A stretch of 64,000 nt of DNA from Pedobacter montanisoli (GTDB lineage: Bacteria > Bacteroidota > Bacteroidia > Sphingobacteriales > Sphingobacteriaceae): contig NZ_JALGBH010000002.1 in NCBI RefSeq assembly GCF_022809115.1, positions 372,001-436,000 on the forward strand. The letters are read 5' to 3'. The notes under the pieces were generated by a model that saw nothing but the letters and a program-made list of their open reading frames with translations, made no database searches and was not told where the DNA came from. Numbering within the stretch: position 1 is the stretch's first letter; every line of letters starts with the position of its first letter. Positions 34,547-43,264 of the stretch are shown piece by piece. Position numbers and translations under genes: made by a program.

Positions 34547-35812
34547 ATGCTAGCACAATTTTATTCTTTTTGTACAACTGTAATTGTCATTTTAGCAATA
34601 GACTACTATAGTTATTTTCATTTAAGTAAGCTGAAGTTTTTACAGGCTAAAAGAAAATTCTTCAAATACCTATGGTGGTCTACATCCATTTTAAGCCTAT
34701 GTCTTATATTTGTGAGTATTTTCTTTAAGCTTCCATTTTGGACAGAGGCATACCTAACTTTTTTACCGTTAAGCCTGATCATTGCCAAGCTCTTTTGTTT
34801 ACCCTTTTTGCTTTTAAAAGATATTCTGTATGTTTTTAAAAAGCTTGTAAAGCCTAAAACGAAAGAAGAACCCATTAACGAAAAACAAGAAGCTGATCTG
34901 TCGCGGTCAGAATTTCTATTAAAAACGGGAATACTTGTAGCATCTGTGCCCCTGATGGCTTTAACAGGCGGTTTTATTTCGGGTGCGTACGATTATCAAG
35001 TAAGACATCAAAAGCTAAGATTACCACACCTTCCAAATGCATTTAACGGTCTTAAAATAGCACAGATTTCAGACATACATTCGGGCAGTTTCTATAATAA
35101 GGTTGCAGTATCTGGGGGAGTAGATTTGTTGCTTGCCGAAAAGCCAGACCTGATTTTCTTTACAGGCGATCTTGTAAATGATTTTGCCGCAGAGGCTACC
35201 GACTATTTAGACATTTTCTCTAGGGTTAAAGCCCCCTTAGGCGTATTCTCCATTTTAGGGAATCATGATTATGGCGATTACCATTTCAAAAGGAAACATT
35301 TCTTTACCACAAACCCTATCTCAAAAGAACAAAATTTATCAGATGTAAAAGCCATACACCGAAGTTTAGGCTGGCAGCTTTTATTGAACGAATCACGTGA
35401 GCTGGTGGTTGATGGTGAAAAGATCTACATTATAGGCGTTGAAAATTGGGGTGTTGAAAGTCCGTTTAAGTATGGTAATATGGAAATGGCAATGAAAGAT
35501 GTAAAGGATAAATCGGTCTTAAAACTGCTGCTATCTCATGATCCATCGCATTGGCGAGGCGAAATATTGCCCTTATACCCTGAAATAGACATGATGTTTA
35601 GTGGTCATACTCATGGCGGACAATTTGGAGTAAGAAAAGCAAAATATCAATGGAGCCCGATTGAATATAAATATAGTGAATGGGCAGGGCTATACACTGA
35701 GAAAAATCAAATGTTATATGTAAATGCAGGCTATGGATTTCTGGGCTACCCCGGGCGGGTTGGAATTTTACCTGAGATAACGATCTTCGAATTGTCTAAC
35801 GGAAATTCGTAA
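34547..35812 (+). CDS. Membrane-bound metallophosphoesterase
   Basis: 421 residues. About three N-terminal membrane helices lie within residues 5-110. A linker follows, then a calcineurin-like phosphoesterase domain from about 160. The metal motifs are all present: ISDIHSGSF, TGDLVND, GNHDY, LSHDP and SGHTHGGQ. Related membrane-tethered enzymes (YkuE/YaeI type) cleave phosphodiesters or UDP-diacylglucosamine-like lipids. The substrate here is unknown. It is probably transcribed with the preceding small exported protein. Confidence 0.88.
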   Translation: MLAQFYSFCTTVIVILAIDYYSYFHLSKLKFLQAKRKFFKYLWWSTSILSLCLIFVSIFFKLPFWTEAYLTFLPLSLIIAKLFCLPFLLLKDILYVFKKLVKPKTKEEPINEKQEADLSRSEFLLKTGILVASVPLMALTGGFISGAYDYQVRHQKLRLPHLPNAFNGLKIAQISDIHSGSFYNKVAVSGGVDLLLAEKPDLIFFTGDLVNDFAAEATDYLDIFSRVKAPLGVFSILGNHDYGDYHFKRKHFFTTNPISKEQNLSDVKAIHRSLGWQLLLNESRELVVDGEKIYIIGVENWGVESPFKYGNMEMAMKDVKDKSVLKLLLSHDPSHWRGEILPLYPEIDMMFSGHTHGGQFGVRKAKYQWSPIEYKYSEWAGLYTEKNQMLYVNAGYGFLGYPGRVGILPEITIFELSNGNS

Positions 35813-35902
35813 TGAAGCATATGTAAACAAAATACTCCCTTGCAGGAGCAAAACAGATGCTTATACTAATAAAGATTACGGTTAATTTAAGTAGGTCATA
35901 AT

Positions 35903-36547
35903 CTAATTATTCGTTTCTCCGCCATTAATCATATCAGATACAATTCCTTTTTTATTTTTTCTTTCAGCAAAATAAACGCCGCCAACATGCAGTACAATAA
36001 AGCCAAGAATAGGGTACATGCAAAATCCATGAATTTCTTTTAGTGAATGGCTCAAAGATCTGGAAATTCTAAGACTATCGTCAAAAGCAACACTCAAACC
36101 CGTAACAACCATGATGAGCAAAAGGGTATAAAAAACAAGATACAACAGCTTAATGCCCAGCTCATACCTTGCTGTGCTTTTAAACGCCTGGTTTGATGAG
36201 TATGTTTTTAAAGCATCTAGAAATTTGTGAATGACCCTCTGATTTTTATCTGCCCTGATTTCTACAACAATTCTGTAAAGGAAAAGTGCAGCCAGTACAT
36301 AGCCAAAGTAAATATGTATGCCCCAAACCTGGTCTTCCAGACCATGAACAAGAGCTCTAGCCTGTTCTGGTGATACATTTGCACCTGCATCAGTAAGTTC
36401 TTTTTGCACAAAATCTCTGGCAGATCCGCCATCAAATAAGGTCGAATTGATCAGTACGGTTACCAGCGAACCTAAAATAACAAGTGTATTGCCCCAATGC
36501 CAGAAACGTAGGGATGGAGAGTACTTTTGTTGGGCTTCTTTTTTCAT
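35903..36547 (-). CDS. Di-heme cytochrome b membrane protein
   Basis: About 214 residues from MKKEAQQKYSP; a longer reading from 36601 adds an implausible N-terminus. Four membrane helices carry four conserved histidines, H17 (FWHWGN), H78 (GIHIYFGY), H173 (EIHGF) and H187 (VLHVGG), consistent with two b hemes as in bacterial cytochrome b561 and hydrogenase/formate dehydrogenase cytochrome subunits. It would pass electrons between quinone and a partner. No partner redox gene is adjacent. It is convergent with the metallophosphoesterase gene. Confidence 0.8.
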   Translation of the reverse strand: MKKEAQQKYSPSLRFWHWGNTLVILGSLVTVLINSTLFDGGSARDFVQKELTDAGANVSPEQARALVHGLEDQVWGIHIYFGYVLAALFLYRIVVEIRADKNQRVIHKFLDALKTYSSNQAFKSTARYELGIKLLYLVFYTLLLIMVVTGLSVAFDDSLRISRSLSHSLKEIHGFCMYPILGFIVLHVGGVYFAERKNKKGIVSDMINGGETNN

Positions 36548-36690
36548 ATTGATATAAATGTAGAATTGAAAAATGAAGACATTCTGAAGTTGCTTTTGCA
36601 TATATGTTGTTTTTTAAAATAGAAGAAAAGCTTTGTTTTTGATAGAAGAAAAAAGGTTTTCTCTTCAAAGAAAAAGTATTGCTATCCATA

Positions 36691-36698
36691 TAATTTTG
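36691..36698 (+). promoter_or_regulatory. Putative -7 box upstream of the DUF2147 gene
   Basis: TAATTTTG, an exact TAnnTTTG match, 37 nt before the start at 36736. Confidence 0.4.
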
Positions 36699-36735
36699 CT
36701 AACTTTATCTTAGACATATTAAAATTTCTACTAAA

Positions 36736-37170
36736 ATGATGAAAAGAGCAGCATTATTCCTGATCATCTGCCTTAGCGCCTTTATGGTATCTGCGCAGAG
36801 TAAAGACGATATTTTAGGCAAATGGATCAACCCCTCAGGCGAAGGACAGATCGAGATATACAAAAGAGGTGACAAATATTTTGGTAAACTGGTATGGCTA
36901 AAAGAGCCCAATGATGAAACGGGCAAACCTAAAAAGGATGTAAAAAATCCCAAAGAGAATTTAAGGAACCAGAGTGTTTTAGGGCTTGAGATTTTAAAGG
37001 ATTTCAGTTATGAAAACAATAAATGGACAGGGGGAGAGATCTACGATCCGAAATCGGGTAAAACCTATAGCTGTAATATGACCCTTAAAGATCATAATAC
37101 CTTAAATATAAGAGGATATATCGGTGTTTCACTTTTAGGAAGAACTGAAAGCTGGAAGCGCGTCAAATAA
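36736..37170 (+). CDS. DUF2147 family exported protein
   Basis: 144 residues with a signal peptide ending FMVSAQ. The mature domain is a DUF2147 lipocalin-like barrel: DILGKWINPSGEGQIEIYKR, then YFGKLVWLKEP and the final GRTESWKRV. The ligand and role are unknown. The Asp-box protein gene begins 20 nt downstream, so the two share a transcript. Confidence 0.85.
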   Translation: MMKRAALFLIICLSAFMVSAQSKDDILGKWINPSGEGQIEIYKRGDKYFGKLVWLKEPNDETGKPKKDVKNPKENLRNQSVLGLEILKDFSYENNKWTGGEIYDPKSGKTYSCNMTLKDHNTLNIRGYIGVSLLGRTESWKRVK

Positions 37171-37190
37171 ATTTAAAAAACATCTAACCT

Positions 37191-38237
37191 ATGCATCTTA
37201 AATTTAAATTAACAATCGCACTCATTATTGGCCTGATAACGGCCAGAGCACAGACCTACAATCTGGCTACGCTCATAGAAACTGGTAAAAATACCAGTAT
37301 AAGGGGCTTATCTGTTGTTAACGATGATATTATTTGGCTAAGTGGCAGCAACGGATATATTGGTAAAAGTACCGATGGGGGTAAAACATGGAAATGGACA
37401 CAGCCTAAAGGCTATGAAAAATGTGATTTCAGGGATATTGAAGCCTTTGATCATTTAAAAGCCATTGCCATTAATGCAGGTTCACCAGCCTATATTCTTT
37501 ATACCATTGATGGCGGAAACAGTTGGCGGGAAGTGTATAAAAACACGGATTCAGATATTTTCTTAGATGGCATGGCCTTTTGGGACATGCAGCATGGCAT
37601 AATATTTGGCGATCCCATCAGAAACAGGATGCAGCTCCTGCGCACACGTGATGGCGGCCTAACCTGGCAAAATATCAGCGATAATTTAAAACCCGATTTA
37701 GCGATGGGCGAAGCTGGTTTTGCCGCAAGCGGATCTTCCATTGTGGTTAAAAAAGATGGTAAAGTATGGATTGCCACAGGCGGAAGCACTTCTAAGATTT
37801 ACTTTTCGGCCAATTATGGCGAAAACTGGAAAGTTTATAAATGCCCGATTATTCAGGGCGAAAGCAGTACGGGCGTTTTCTCTATGTCTATGTTAGATCA
37901 CCGAAAAGGTTTGGTGGTAGGTGGTAACTACCTTAAAGACAAAGAAAATACAAACAATGTACTGATTACCCGCAATGGTGGCCGATCATGGAAAAAGCCT
38001 AAAACGCAGGTTAGCGGATACCGTTCGGGCGTAGATTATTTAACTGATAAATTATGTATTGCTACAGGTACTTCAGGTACAGATATTTCTAACGATGGGG
38101 GTAAGAACTGGAATAAGATTTCTGATTTAAGCTTTAATGCTGTTCAGAAAGCTAAAAACGGCACCCTGGTGGTATTGGCAGGTAATAAGGGGCAGGTATT
38201 TAAACTGGTGTCTGTTAAGAATGATCTTAACAAATAA
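37191..38237 (+). CDS. Exported beta-propeller protein with Asp-box repeats (YCF48-like)
   Basis: 348 residues. The signal peptide ends GLITARAQ. Six Asp-box/BNR units are visible: STDGGKTWKW, TIDGGNSWRE, TRDGGLTWQN, SANYGENWKV, TRNGGRSWKK and SNDGGKNWNK. The fold is a sialidase-like or YCF48-like beta-propeller. Such proteins are often annotated as oxidoreductases or photosystem stability factors, but nothing here supports catalysis. It is probably a periplasmic or surface binding protein. It is convergent with the SGNH gene, separated by a composite inverted repeat. Confidence 0.8.
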   Translation: MHLKFKLTIALIIGLITARAQTYNLATLIETGKNTSIRGLSVVNDDIIWLSGSNGYIGKSTDGGKTWKWTQPKGYEKCDFRDIEAFDHLKAIAINAGSPAYILYTIDGGNSWREVYKNTDSDIFLDGMAFWDMQHGIIFGDPIRNRMQLLRTRDGGLTWQNISDNLKPDLAMGEAGFAASGSSIVVKKDGKVWIATGGSTSKIYFSANYGENWKVYKCPIIQGESSTGVFSMSMLDHRKGLVVGGNYLKDKENTNNVLITRNGGRSWKKPKTQVSGYRSGVDYLTDKLCIATGTSGTDISNDGGKNWNKISDLSFNAVQKAKNGTLVVLAGNKGQVFKLVSVKNDLNK

Positions 38238-38252
38238 AATCATATTTATTAA

Positions 38253-38376
38253 AAAGGGTTTCTAATCGTTTTCGTCATTCCGTACTTGATACGGAATCTT
38301 TTAAATGGAAGCATTTACCTCCTAAGATCCTGAAACAAGTTCAGGATGACGACAATAGTACTTTTAGAAACCCTTT
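38253..38376. terminator. Composite inverted repeat between convergent genes
   Basis: The outer arms AAAGGGTTTCTAA (38253-38265) and TTAGAAACCCTTT (38364-38376) are perfectly complementary. Inside are TCGTCATTCC and GGATGACGA, with smaller palindromes ATTCCGTACTTGATACGGAAT and ATCCTGAAACAAGTTCAGGAT. The core is the same REP-like family as at 23299 and 53294. It is well placed as a bidirectional terminator. Confidence 0.6.
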
Positions 38377-38388
38377 CTTTGTTGACCC

Positions 38389-39402
38389 TTAATTTAAGGT
38401 CTTGTAATATTCAGCTTCTTTTGCGCTTGGTTTGATCTTTTCAGCTGTTCTGCTGTAGCGTAAACGGTGGCTAAAGAAAAGGTCTGAAATATCGTCTCCG
38501 CTCGATTGTAAGAAGATAATATCAGGCTCTGTATATTTTGCCCTGTCTTCCCAAAGAGAAAGATAATCATCTATAGAATAACCCAATTTAGCTGAGTTTA
38601 GCACTTCTTTATTCGGGAATAGGGTTTGTAATAAACCTGAACCAGTTTTGGCATTATCTAAGAAAGGAAACTCGAACATTGAATCGCCTATTAAAAGAAT
38701 TCTTTGTTTTTGCTTAGGGAAAGTCAGGTCATGATCCATTCTTAAGCCTTGTTTGTTGGTAACCAATTTATAAGGCAGGTTTTTACCACCATCTAAAATG
38801 GTATTCTGGCTTGGTTTAAAATCACCTAAAAGCTCTGGTCTGTTGTCGTAAGTTGCAGTGGCTTTTACATTATCGTATTTTCTGATCATCTGAGCCATTT
38901 GGTCAGCCAGGATCTTGGCGCCATTTTGGTTAAAATGTCCGTCAACAGGAGCAAAGGTAATGTCTTTTTTATTGGCGATACTCGGAACAAAATCAACAAA
39001 ATCTACGCCGTTTTGTGCACATAGATTTTGAATAAAAGGTTTTCCTATTTTGTTCATAGAAACGTCTGGTTCGGCAGTGATCCAGCAGAACACAACTTTA
39101 GCACCGGTAGATTTGATGCCTTTAACTAATTTTTCGAAATCTGTTTTGTAACGTTCTTTTAACTCGGCAAGAATTTCGTTTGAAGCCTGAGAACCATCGT
39201 ATAATTGCTCTCTGGGTATGTTAACGTAGTTGTTGGGATCTAAGCCTTTTTCGGTGGTAGAATCAGAAGCTTCGCCGTTAAGGTTAGAAATAGCACCTAT
39301 AGAACTTACCACGCTTTCTTTGTCTTTACTTTTGGTGTAAAAGAAAAATCCAAGAGCGCCTAAGATGACTATTGCAGCGATGATTTTAACTAAATTGTTC
39401 AT
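38389..39402 (-). CDS. Membrane-anchored SGNH-like protein with permuted motif order
   Basis: 337 residues with one N-terminal membrane helix (about 5-23), so the rest is probably periplasmic. SGNH hydrolases normally carry GDS first and D-x-x-H last. Here VDGHFNQNGAK (153-163, block V-like) comes first. Then TNKQGLRMD and LIGDSMFEF (GDS at 239-241, block I), AKLGYSIDD (block II) and SSGDDISD (block III-like) follow. In MBOAT systems the SGNH partner (DltD, AlgJ/AlgX, PatB type) transfers the acyl group to the envelope polymer. It is the last gene of the FkbH-ACP-MBOAT operon, 4 nt after the MBOAT gene. Confidence 0.75.
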   Translation of the reverse strand: MNNLVKIIAAIVILGALGFFFYTKSKDKESVVSSIGAISNLNGEASDSTTEKGLDPNNYVNIPREQLYDGSQASNEILAELKERYKTDFEKLVKGIKSTGAKVVFCWITAEPDVSMNKIGKPFIQNLCAQNGVDFVDFVPSIANKKDITFAPVDGHFNQNGAKILADQMAQMIRKYDNVKATATYDNRPELLGDFKPSQNTILDGGKNLPYKLVTNKQGLRMDHDLTFPKQKQRILLIGDSMFEFPFLDNAKTGSGLLQTLFPNKEVLNSAKLGYSIDDYLSLWEDRAKYTEPDIIFLQSSGDDISDLFFSHRLRYSRTAEKIKPSAKEAEYYKTLN

Positions 39403-39406
39403 AAAT

Positions 39407-40831
39407 TTAAAATTGAAAATAAAGGAATTCTGTTTGGTTATTAAGATTTTTTGATGAAAAAATAATCATGATCAATAGGGCACATACGCTCCATTTAAAA
39501 ATGAAATTGGTGTTTGAAATGGCTAAAGCATAAGGCTTATGGCGTTGTATCCATTCTGCTGCTAACAGACCGGCGATCCAAAGCAACATGGTGAGGCTAA
39601 TTTCTGGTTTTGCAAGCCAATCGCCCGTAAATAATTTTTGCAGCATGCCCCAGGCATGGTGCAGGCTTTCTGCCCTGAATATCAATTGGGTAAAACACCA
39701 GAAAATAAATACGATGATACCGCTTGTAACAGCATAAAATAATGGGTTAAACTTCTTGGATACTTTCTTTCTTTTCTTTTTGGTTAAGAGTTCATAGCCA
39801 ATGGCTAATCCATGGAGTGCACCCCATACAATAAATGTCCAGTTGGCACCGTGCCAAAGTCCGCTAAGGGTAAAGCTTACCAGAGCAGCATAAAAAATAC
39901 CGAATTTACCCCAGTTTCTGCGTTTGAAAGAAATAGGCGTAAAGAGGTAATCCTGTATCCAGCTAGAGAGAGAAATATGCCATTTGCGCCAAAACTCTGA
40001 AATGCTTTGTGAAAAGAACGGATAGTTAAAGTTTTGTAACAGTTCAAAACCCATCATACGTGCACAGCCCAGTGCTATATCAGAGTAGCCCGAAAAATCG
40101 CAGTACATCTGGAAAGTGAACATAATAATGCCTAAAGCTATGGTAATGCCATTGAGGTCATGATAATTGGCAAAGATGTAATTTACCTGCATGGCCAGAC
40201 CATCAGCAATTACGATTTTTTTAAAGAAACCCCAAAGCATTTGCATAAAACCATCTTCAAGTTTGGGTAGACTGAATTTTCTGTCGTTCTCAAACTGAGG
40301 TAACAAGTGGTTGGCTCTTTCAATAGGGCCTGCTACCAATTGCGGGAAAAAGGCAATATGCGTAATAAAAGCAATGAACTTGTTAGAAGATCTGTACTTG
40401 CCTTGGTAAACATCAAAAGTGTAACCTAAAATATGAAAGGTAAAGAAACTGATGGCAAGAGGCAAGATTACTTTAATAGGGATAAAATTTAACTGCCAGC
40501 CTATTGAGTTTGCTAAATCTACAAAAGAGCTTACAAAGAAATTGAAGTATTTGAAGTAGCATAATATGCCTACATGCACAATTACACTAAGAGTCATCAG
40601 CAGGTTTCTTCGTTTCTGGCTGTTGGTTTGATCTATGCTTTTTGCCATGAAAAAGCCAAAAACAGAGCTAAGTAGCAATAACACACAAAAGCGCCAGTCC
40701 CACCAGCCGTAAAATACGTAGCTAGCCAGCAACAGCACTATATTCTGGGCCTTACGGTATTTGAACAAAGACCAGTAAAGAATGAATACAATAGGGAAGA
40801 AGATAAAAAACGAAAGAGAAGAAAAAAGCAT
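39407..40831 (-). CDS. MBOAT family O-acyltransferase (DltB/AlgI-like)
   Basis: 474 residues with many membrane helices. Family signatures are FWRKWHISLSSWIQDYLF and LSGLWHGANWTFIVWG, the latter holding the catalytic histidine. The protein ends in FLYFQF. A C-terminal aromatic hexapeptide with a tyrosine is known from DltX and from other MBOAT proteins as the likely acyl-accepting tail. It should move an acyl group from the ACP in the cytoplasm across the membrane. It starts 4 nt after the ACP stop. Confidence 0.9.
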   Translation of the reverse strand: MLFSSLSFFIFFPIVFILYWSLFKYRKAQNIVLLLASYVFYGWWDWRFCVLLLLSSVFGFFMAKSIDQTNSQKRRNLLMTLSVIVHVGILCYFKYFNFFVSSFVDLANSIGWQLNFIPIKVILPLAISFFTFHILGYTFDVYQGKYRSSNKFIAFITHIAFFPQLVAGPIERANHLLPQFENDRKFSLPKLEDGFMQMLWGFFKKIVIADGLAMQVNYIFANYHDLNGITIALGIIMFTFQMYCDFSGYSDIALGCARMMGFELLQNFNYPFFSQSISEFWRKWHISLSSWIQDYLFTPISFKRRNWGKFGIFYAALVSFTLSGLWHGANWTFIVWGALHGLAIGYELLTKKKRKKVSKKFNPLFYAVTSGIIVFIFWCFTQLIFRAESLHHAWGMLQKLFTGDWLAKPEISLTMLLWIAGLLAAEWIQRHKPYALAISNTNFIFKWSVCALLIMIIFSSKNLNNQTEFLYFQF

Positions 40832-40835
40832 CTTG

Positions 40836-41075
40836 TTAAATCTTTCCTGATATTAAGTTTACCAGATCGCCTACGTTGTTTAATGATTGTATCTCTGTAA
40901 GACTGAATTTGATGCCATATTTCTGCTCAATGGCATAAATGATCTGTACGTGATTTAAAGAATCCCATCCTTCAACATCTTTGGCAGTGGTATCTAAAGA
41001 AAGCTCAACTTTGCCTTCGTCAATTACATCTTCAAAAATCAGGTTCAGTTCATGGATAATTTGTGCTGTGTTCAT
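40836..41075 (-). CDS. Acyl carrier protein
   Basis: 79 residues. The phosphopantetheine attachment serine is S39 in GWDSLNH, followed by the usual acidic helix (AIEQKYGIKF). It is not the fatty-acid-synthesis ACP by context: it lies between the FkbH-like gene (1 nt after its stop on the minus strand) and the MBOAT gene. It is therefore probably the dedicated carrier on which the FkbH-like protein loads an acyl group for the MBOAT enzyme, as DltC does in D-alanylation. Confidence 0.92.
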   Translation of the reverse strand: MNTAQIIHELNLIFEDVIDEGKVELSLDTTAKDVEGWDSLNHVQIIYAIEQKYGIKFSLTEIQSLNNVGDLVNLISGKI

Positions 41076-41076
41076 T

Positions 41077-42795
41077 TTAAATAGTTGTTATCTGTGTTTC
41101 AAATGGTTTATAATCAGACAGGCTTAAATGCCAGTAATTGTTATGGTGTTTAAAGCCGAGGTCTTTGTAATGGTTTTCTACAATTCCGTTTTTACTGGTA
41201 GCTATGTATTCGCCTGTTATGGTTGTGCAATTGTTTTCTTTGGCGTAACTAAAGATGCTGTTTAAGGTAAACTGTTCTACGTTTCGCTTTAATACCCTAC
41301 AGCTCATGATCCAGTTATGGATAAAAAGATCATTTTCTTGCCTGCTTAAAAAAACGGCAGCAATTAAGCCGTTATCGCCATATTTATCGGTCAATGATAT
41401 CGCTAAAACCTGATGATAGGGGCTTGTGCCAAAGCGCTTGAGTTCTTCTTCATCAAATCTTATGGTGCGCAGGTTAAACTGGTTTGATCTTAAAGAAAGT
41501 TGCGATATGCGGGGAAGATTGAAATCATTTAAAGATTCTACCAGACCTTTCATTTCAAGACTGGCCAGGAACTCTTCTTCGTTGCTGAAATAAGCTTTTG
41601 CCTGAACTCTTTTTGCTTCTTCTTTGTATTGCGCTGTACGTTTGGCATCATTATCTGATACACCTGCTGTTTCAAAAAGGTTCAATGAATTGATATAATC
41701 CAAATAGGCGGCAGGGTCTTCTGGTAGGTCTGGAACGGTAACCAGAGGAAGGTTCTGTTTAACCATTTCTCTTTCAAAAGGATTATCATCTATAAAAACC
41801 ATAGAATCGAAACCAATATTCAGGATTTCCTGGATCTTCTGGATGTTAGAAACCTTGTTATCCCAGTTGGCCATGAAAACAGAAATGTCTTCTTCTTTTA
41901 TGACCATTTCCTGGTGTTTTTTAAAAGGCTCCAGTGCAATAGATTCAGTGTTTTTACTGGCTACGCAAAGAATGATGCCCCTGTTTTTAAGTTCTTTAGC
42001 CCATTTCTGTATTTTGGTAAATACTTTTCCAATGCCTAATCCGCCAATCTGTATGTTGTTCATGCCATCATCGCCAATTATACCACCCCATACAGTGTTA
42101 TCCAGGTCAAGAATAAGGCATTTTTTGAAGGTGCCTAATTGTGTTTTAATGATATCTGATACCGCTTTGGCTACATAAGGCAGAAAATCAATGGAGAAAT
42201 ACATATCTGTCTGGATCAGCATTTTCTGATCCTTCATGAAGTTGATGCCAAAAAGCATCTGCAGGCTCAATAGATCAACAATATATAAACCGGTATGTGT
42301 GCTTGCAAATTCGCCTAAACTAAAATTTAATTTACGGCATTGGTAGATATAGGATTTCTCATACTGGCTGCCAAAGTTCCCGAAAACCTGATCGTTTACC
42401 TCTGTATAATTAAAATACAGCAGTTTTGCGTTTAAAGCCGTTTGGCTAATGTTCAGGTAGTCTTCTACCTGGTTTATTTTGTAATTGGAAAACCGATCTC
42501 TTTGATCAAGAGGTGTTTTGTAGAAATCGTCCCTGAGTTTTGTTTCTGCTTCAAATACAATAACAAAATCAGGTTTGAAAGTATGTAGGTCTGAGCTTGG
42601 GTTTTTAAACTGTAAATCTATCTGGTTATAGGGTGCTTCATAGAGTTCTATAGCTATATTCTCTTCTAAAGCATAACCTTTTATGGCTATAGCCAGAAAT
42701 TGCGTAGCCGTATCGCCTAGCAGGGCTACCTTCAGTTTTGTTTTTGGATTAAATGCTCTTTTTAAGTTCTTTTTGAGATGGTTAAACGCATACAT
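41077..42795 (-). CDS. FkbH-like HAD-IIIC protein
   Basis: About 572 residues from MYAFNHLKKN; a longer reading to 42873 adds an unlikely N-terminus. An N-terminal alpha/beta domain (LKVALLGDTATQF) is followed by the HAD core, with D230-x-D232-N-T in LILDLDNTVWGG and FIDDNPFERE later. A GNAT-like C-terminal domain includes LRSNQFNLRT. Characterised FkbH proteins take 1,3-bisphosphoglycerate and load a glyceryl group onto an ACP. It is the first gene of a four-gene minus-strand operon with ACP, MBOAT and SGNH genes, which suggests a Dlt-like acyl export route. Confidence 0.85.
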   Translation of the reverse strand: MYAFNHLKKNLKRAFNPKTKLKVALLGDTATQFLAIAIKGYALEENIAIELYEAPYNQIDLQFKNPSSDLHTFKPDFVIVFEAETKLRDDFYKTPLDQRDRFSNYKINQVEDYLNISQTALNAKLLYFNYTEVNDQVFGNFGSQYEKSYIYQCRKLNFSLGEFASTHTGLYIVDLLSLQMLFGINFMKDQKMLIQTDMYFSIDFLPYVAKAVSDIIKTQLGTFKKCLILDLDNTVWGGIIGDDGMNNIQIGGLGIGKVFTKIQKWAKELKNRGIILCVASKNTESIALEPFKKHQEMVIKEEDISVFMANWDNKVSNIQKIQEILNIGFDSMVFIDDNPFEREMVKQNLPLVTVPDLPEDPAAYLDYINSLNLFETAGVSDNDAKRTAQYKEEAKRVQAKAYFSNEEEFLASLEMKGLVESLNDFNLPRISQLSLRSNQFNLRTIRFDEEELKRFGTSPYHQVLAISLTDKYGDNGLIAAVFLSRQENDLFIHNWIMSCRVLKRNVEQFTLNSIFSYAKENNCTTITGEYIATSKNGIVENHYKDLGFKHHNNYWHLSLSDYKPFETQITTI

Positions 42796-43264
42796 AATTA
42801 GTTTGGTTGTAGGGGAAACGGCTAAAACTTCATAAAAAGAAAAACAGGGTGCAAAATCTGTTCCATTTAGCAAAAAATGTTTTAAAGCTTAAAAACAAGT
42901 GTATTAGGTAGGTACTAAATTTGCGGGTAATTTTAACAGGGTATTTTTCGGTAAAAAAATCTACAAATTGTGGGTATTTTTCATGAGGGCAATGGCAGGT
43001 ACTTTTTATTCGCAAAAAGTACCCAAAACCGAAGCTTGCTGAGCTCATTTATACCGTTAAATGAAAATAAATAACTTATAAATAAACTCTCGGCTGCGCT
43101 ATTTGCTTTAAAGCAAATGATAAGGCCGCTGCATCGCTACCGCAAATAGCAGAGGCCGATTTATAACGTATATCAATGGTTTGTACTGAGGCTTAACATG
43201 ACGCCGAAAACCTATAACTCACATTAAAGTTTAAGTAGTCGCTTCGATTAATGTTTTCTAAATT
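42796..43264. other. 469-nt intergenic region upstream of the FkbH operon
   Basis: No gene is seen. It contains copy 3 of the dispersed structured element (42998-43204). The AT-rich 200 nt next to the FkbH-like start should hold its promoter, but no exact TAnnTTTG box was recognised. Confidence 0.6.
42998..43204 (+). repeat. Dispersed structured element, copy 3
   Basis: The 5' hairpin GGTACTTTTT (42998-43007) pairs with AAAAAGTACC (43014-43023), followed by AAAACCGAAG and GAGCTCATTTATACCG (43041-43056). Stem P1 is TCGGC (43090-43094) with GCCGA (43155-43159). Stem P2 is CTATTTGC (43099-43106) with GCAAATAG (43142-43149). The P2 loop starts TTTAAAG and ends CTACC. The tail TTTGTACTGAGGCTTAACATG follows. 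Confidence 0.65.

Noticed and set aside
38389..42795. Polyketide or siderophore gene cluster
   Set aside because: FkbH and ACP occur in such clusters, but there is no ketosynthase or condensation domain, and MBOAT plus SGNH point to envelope acylation.
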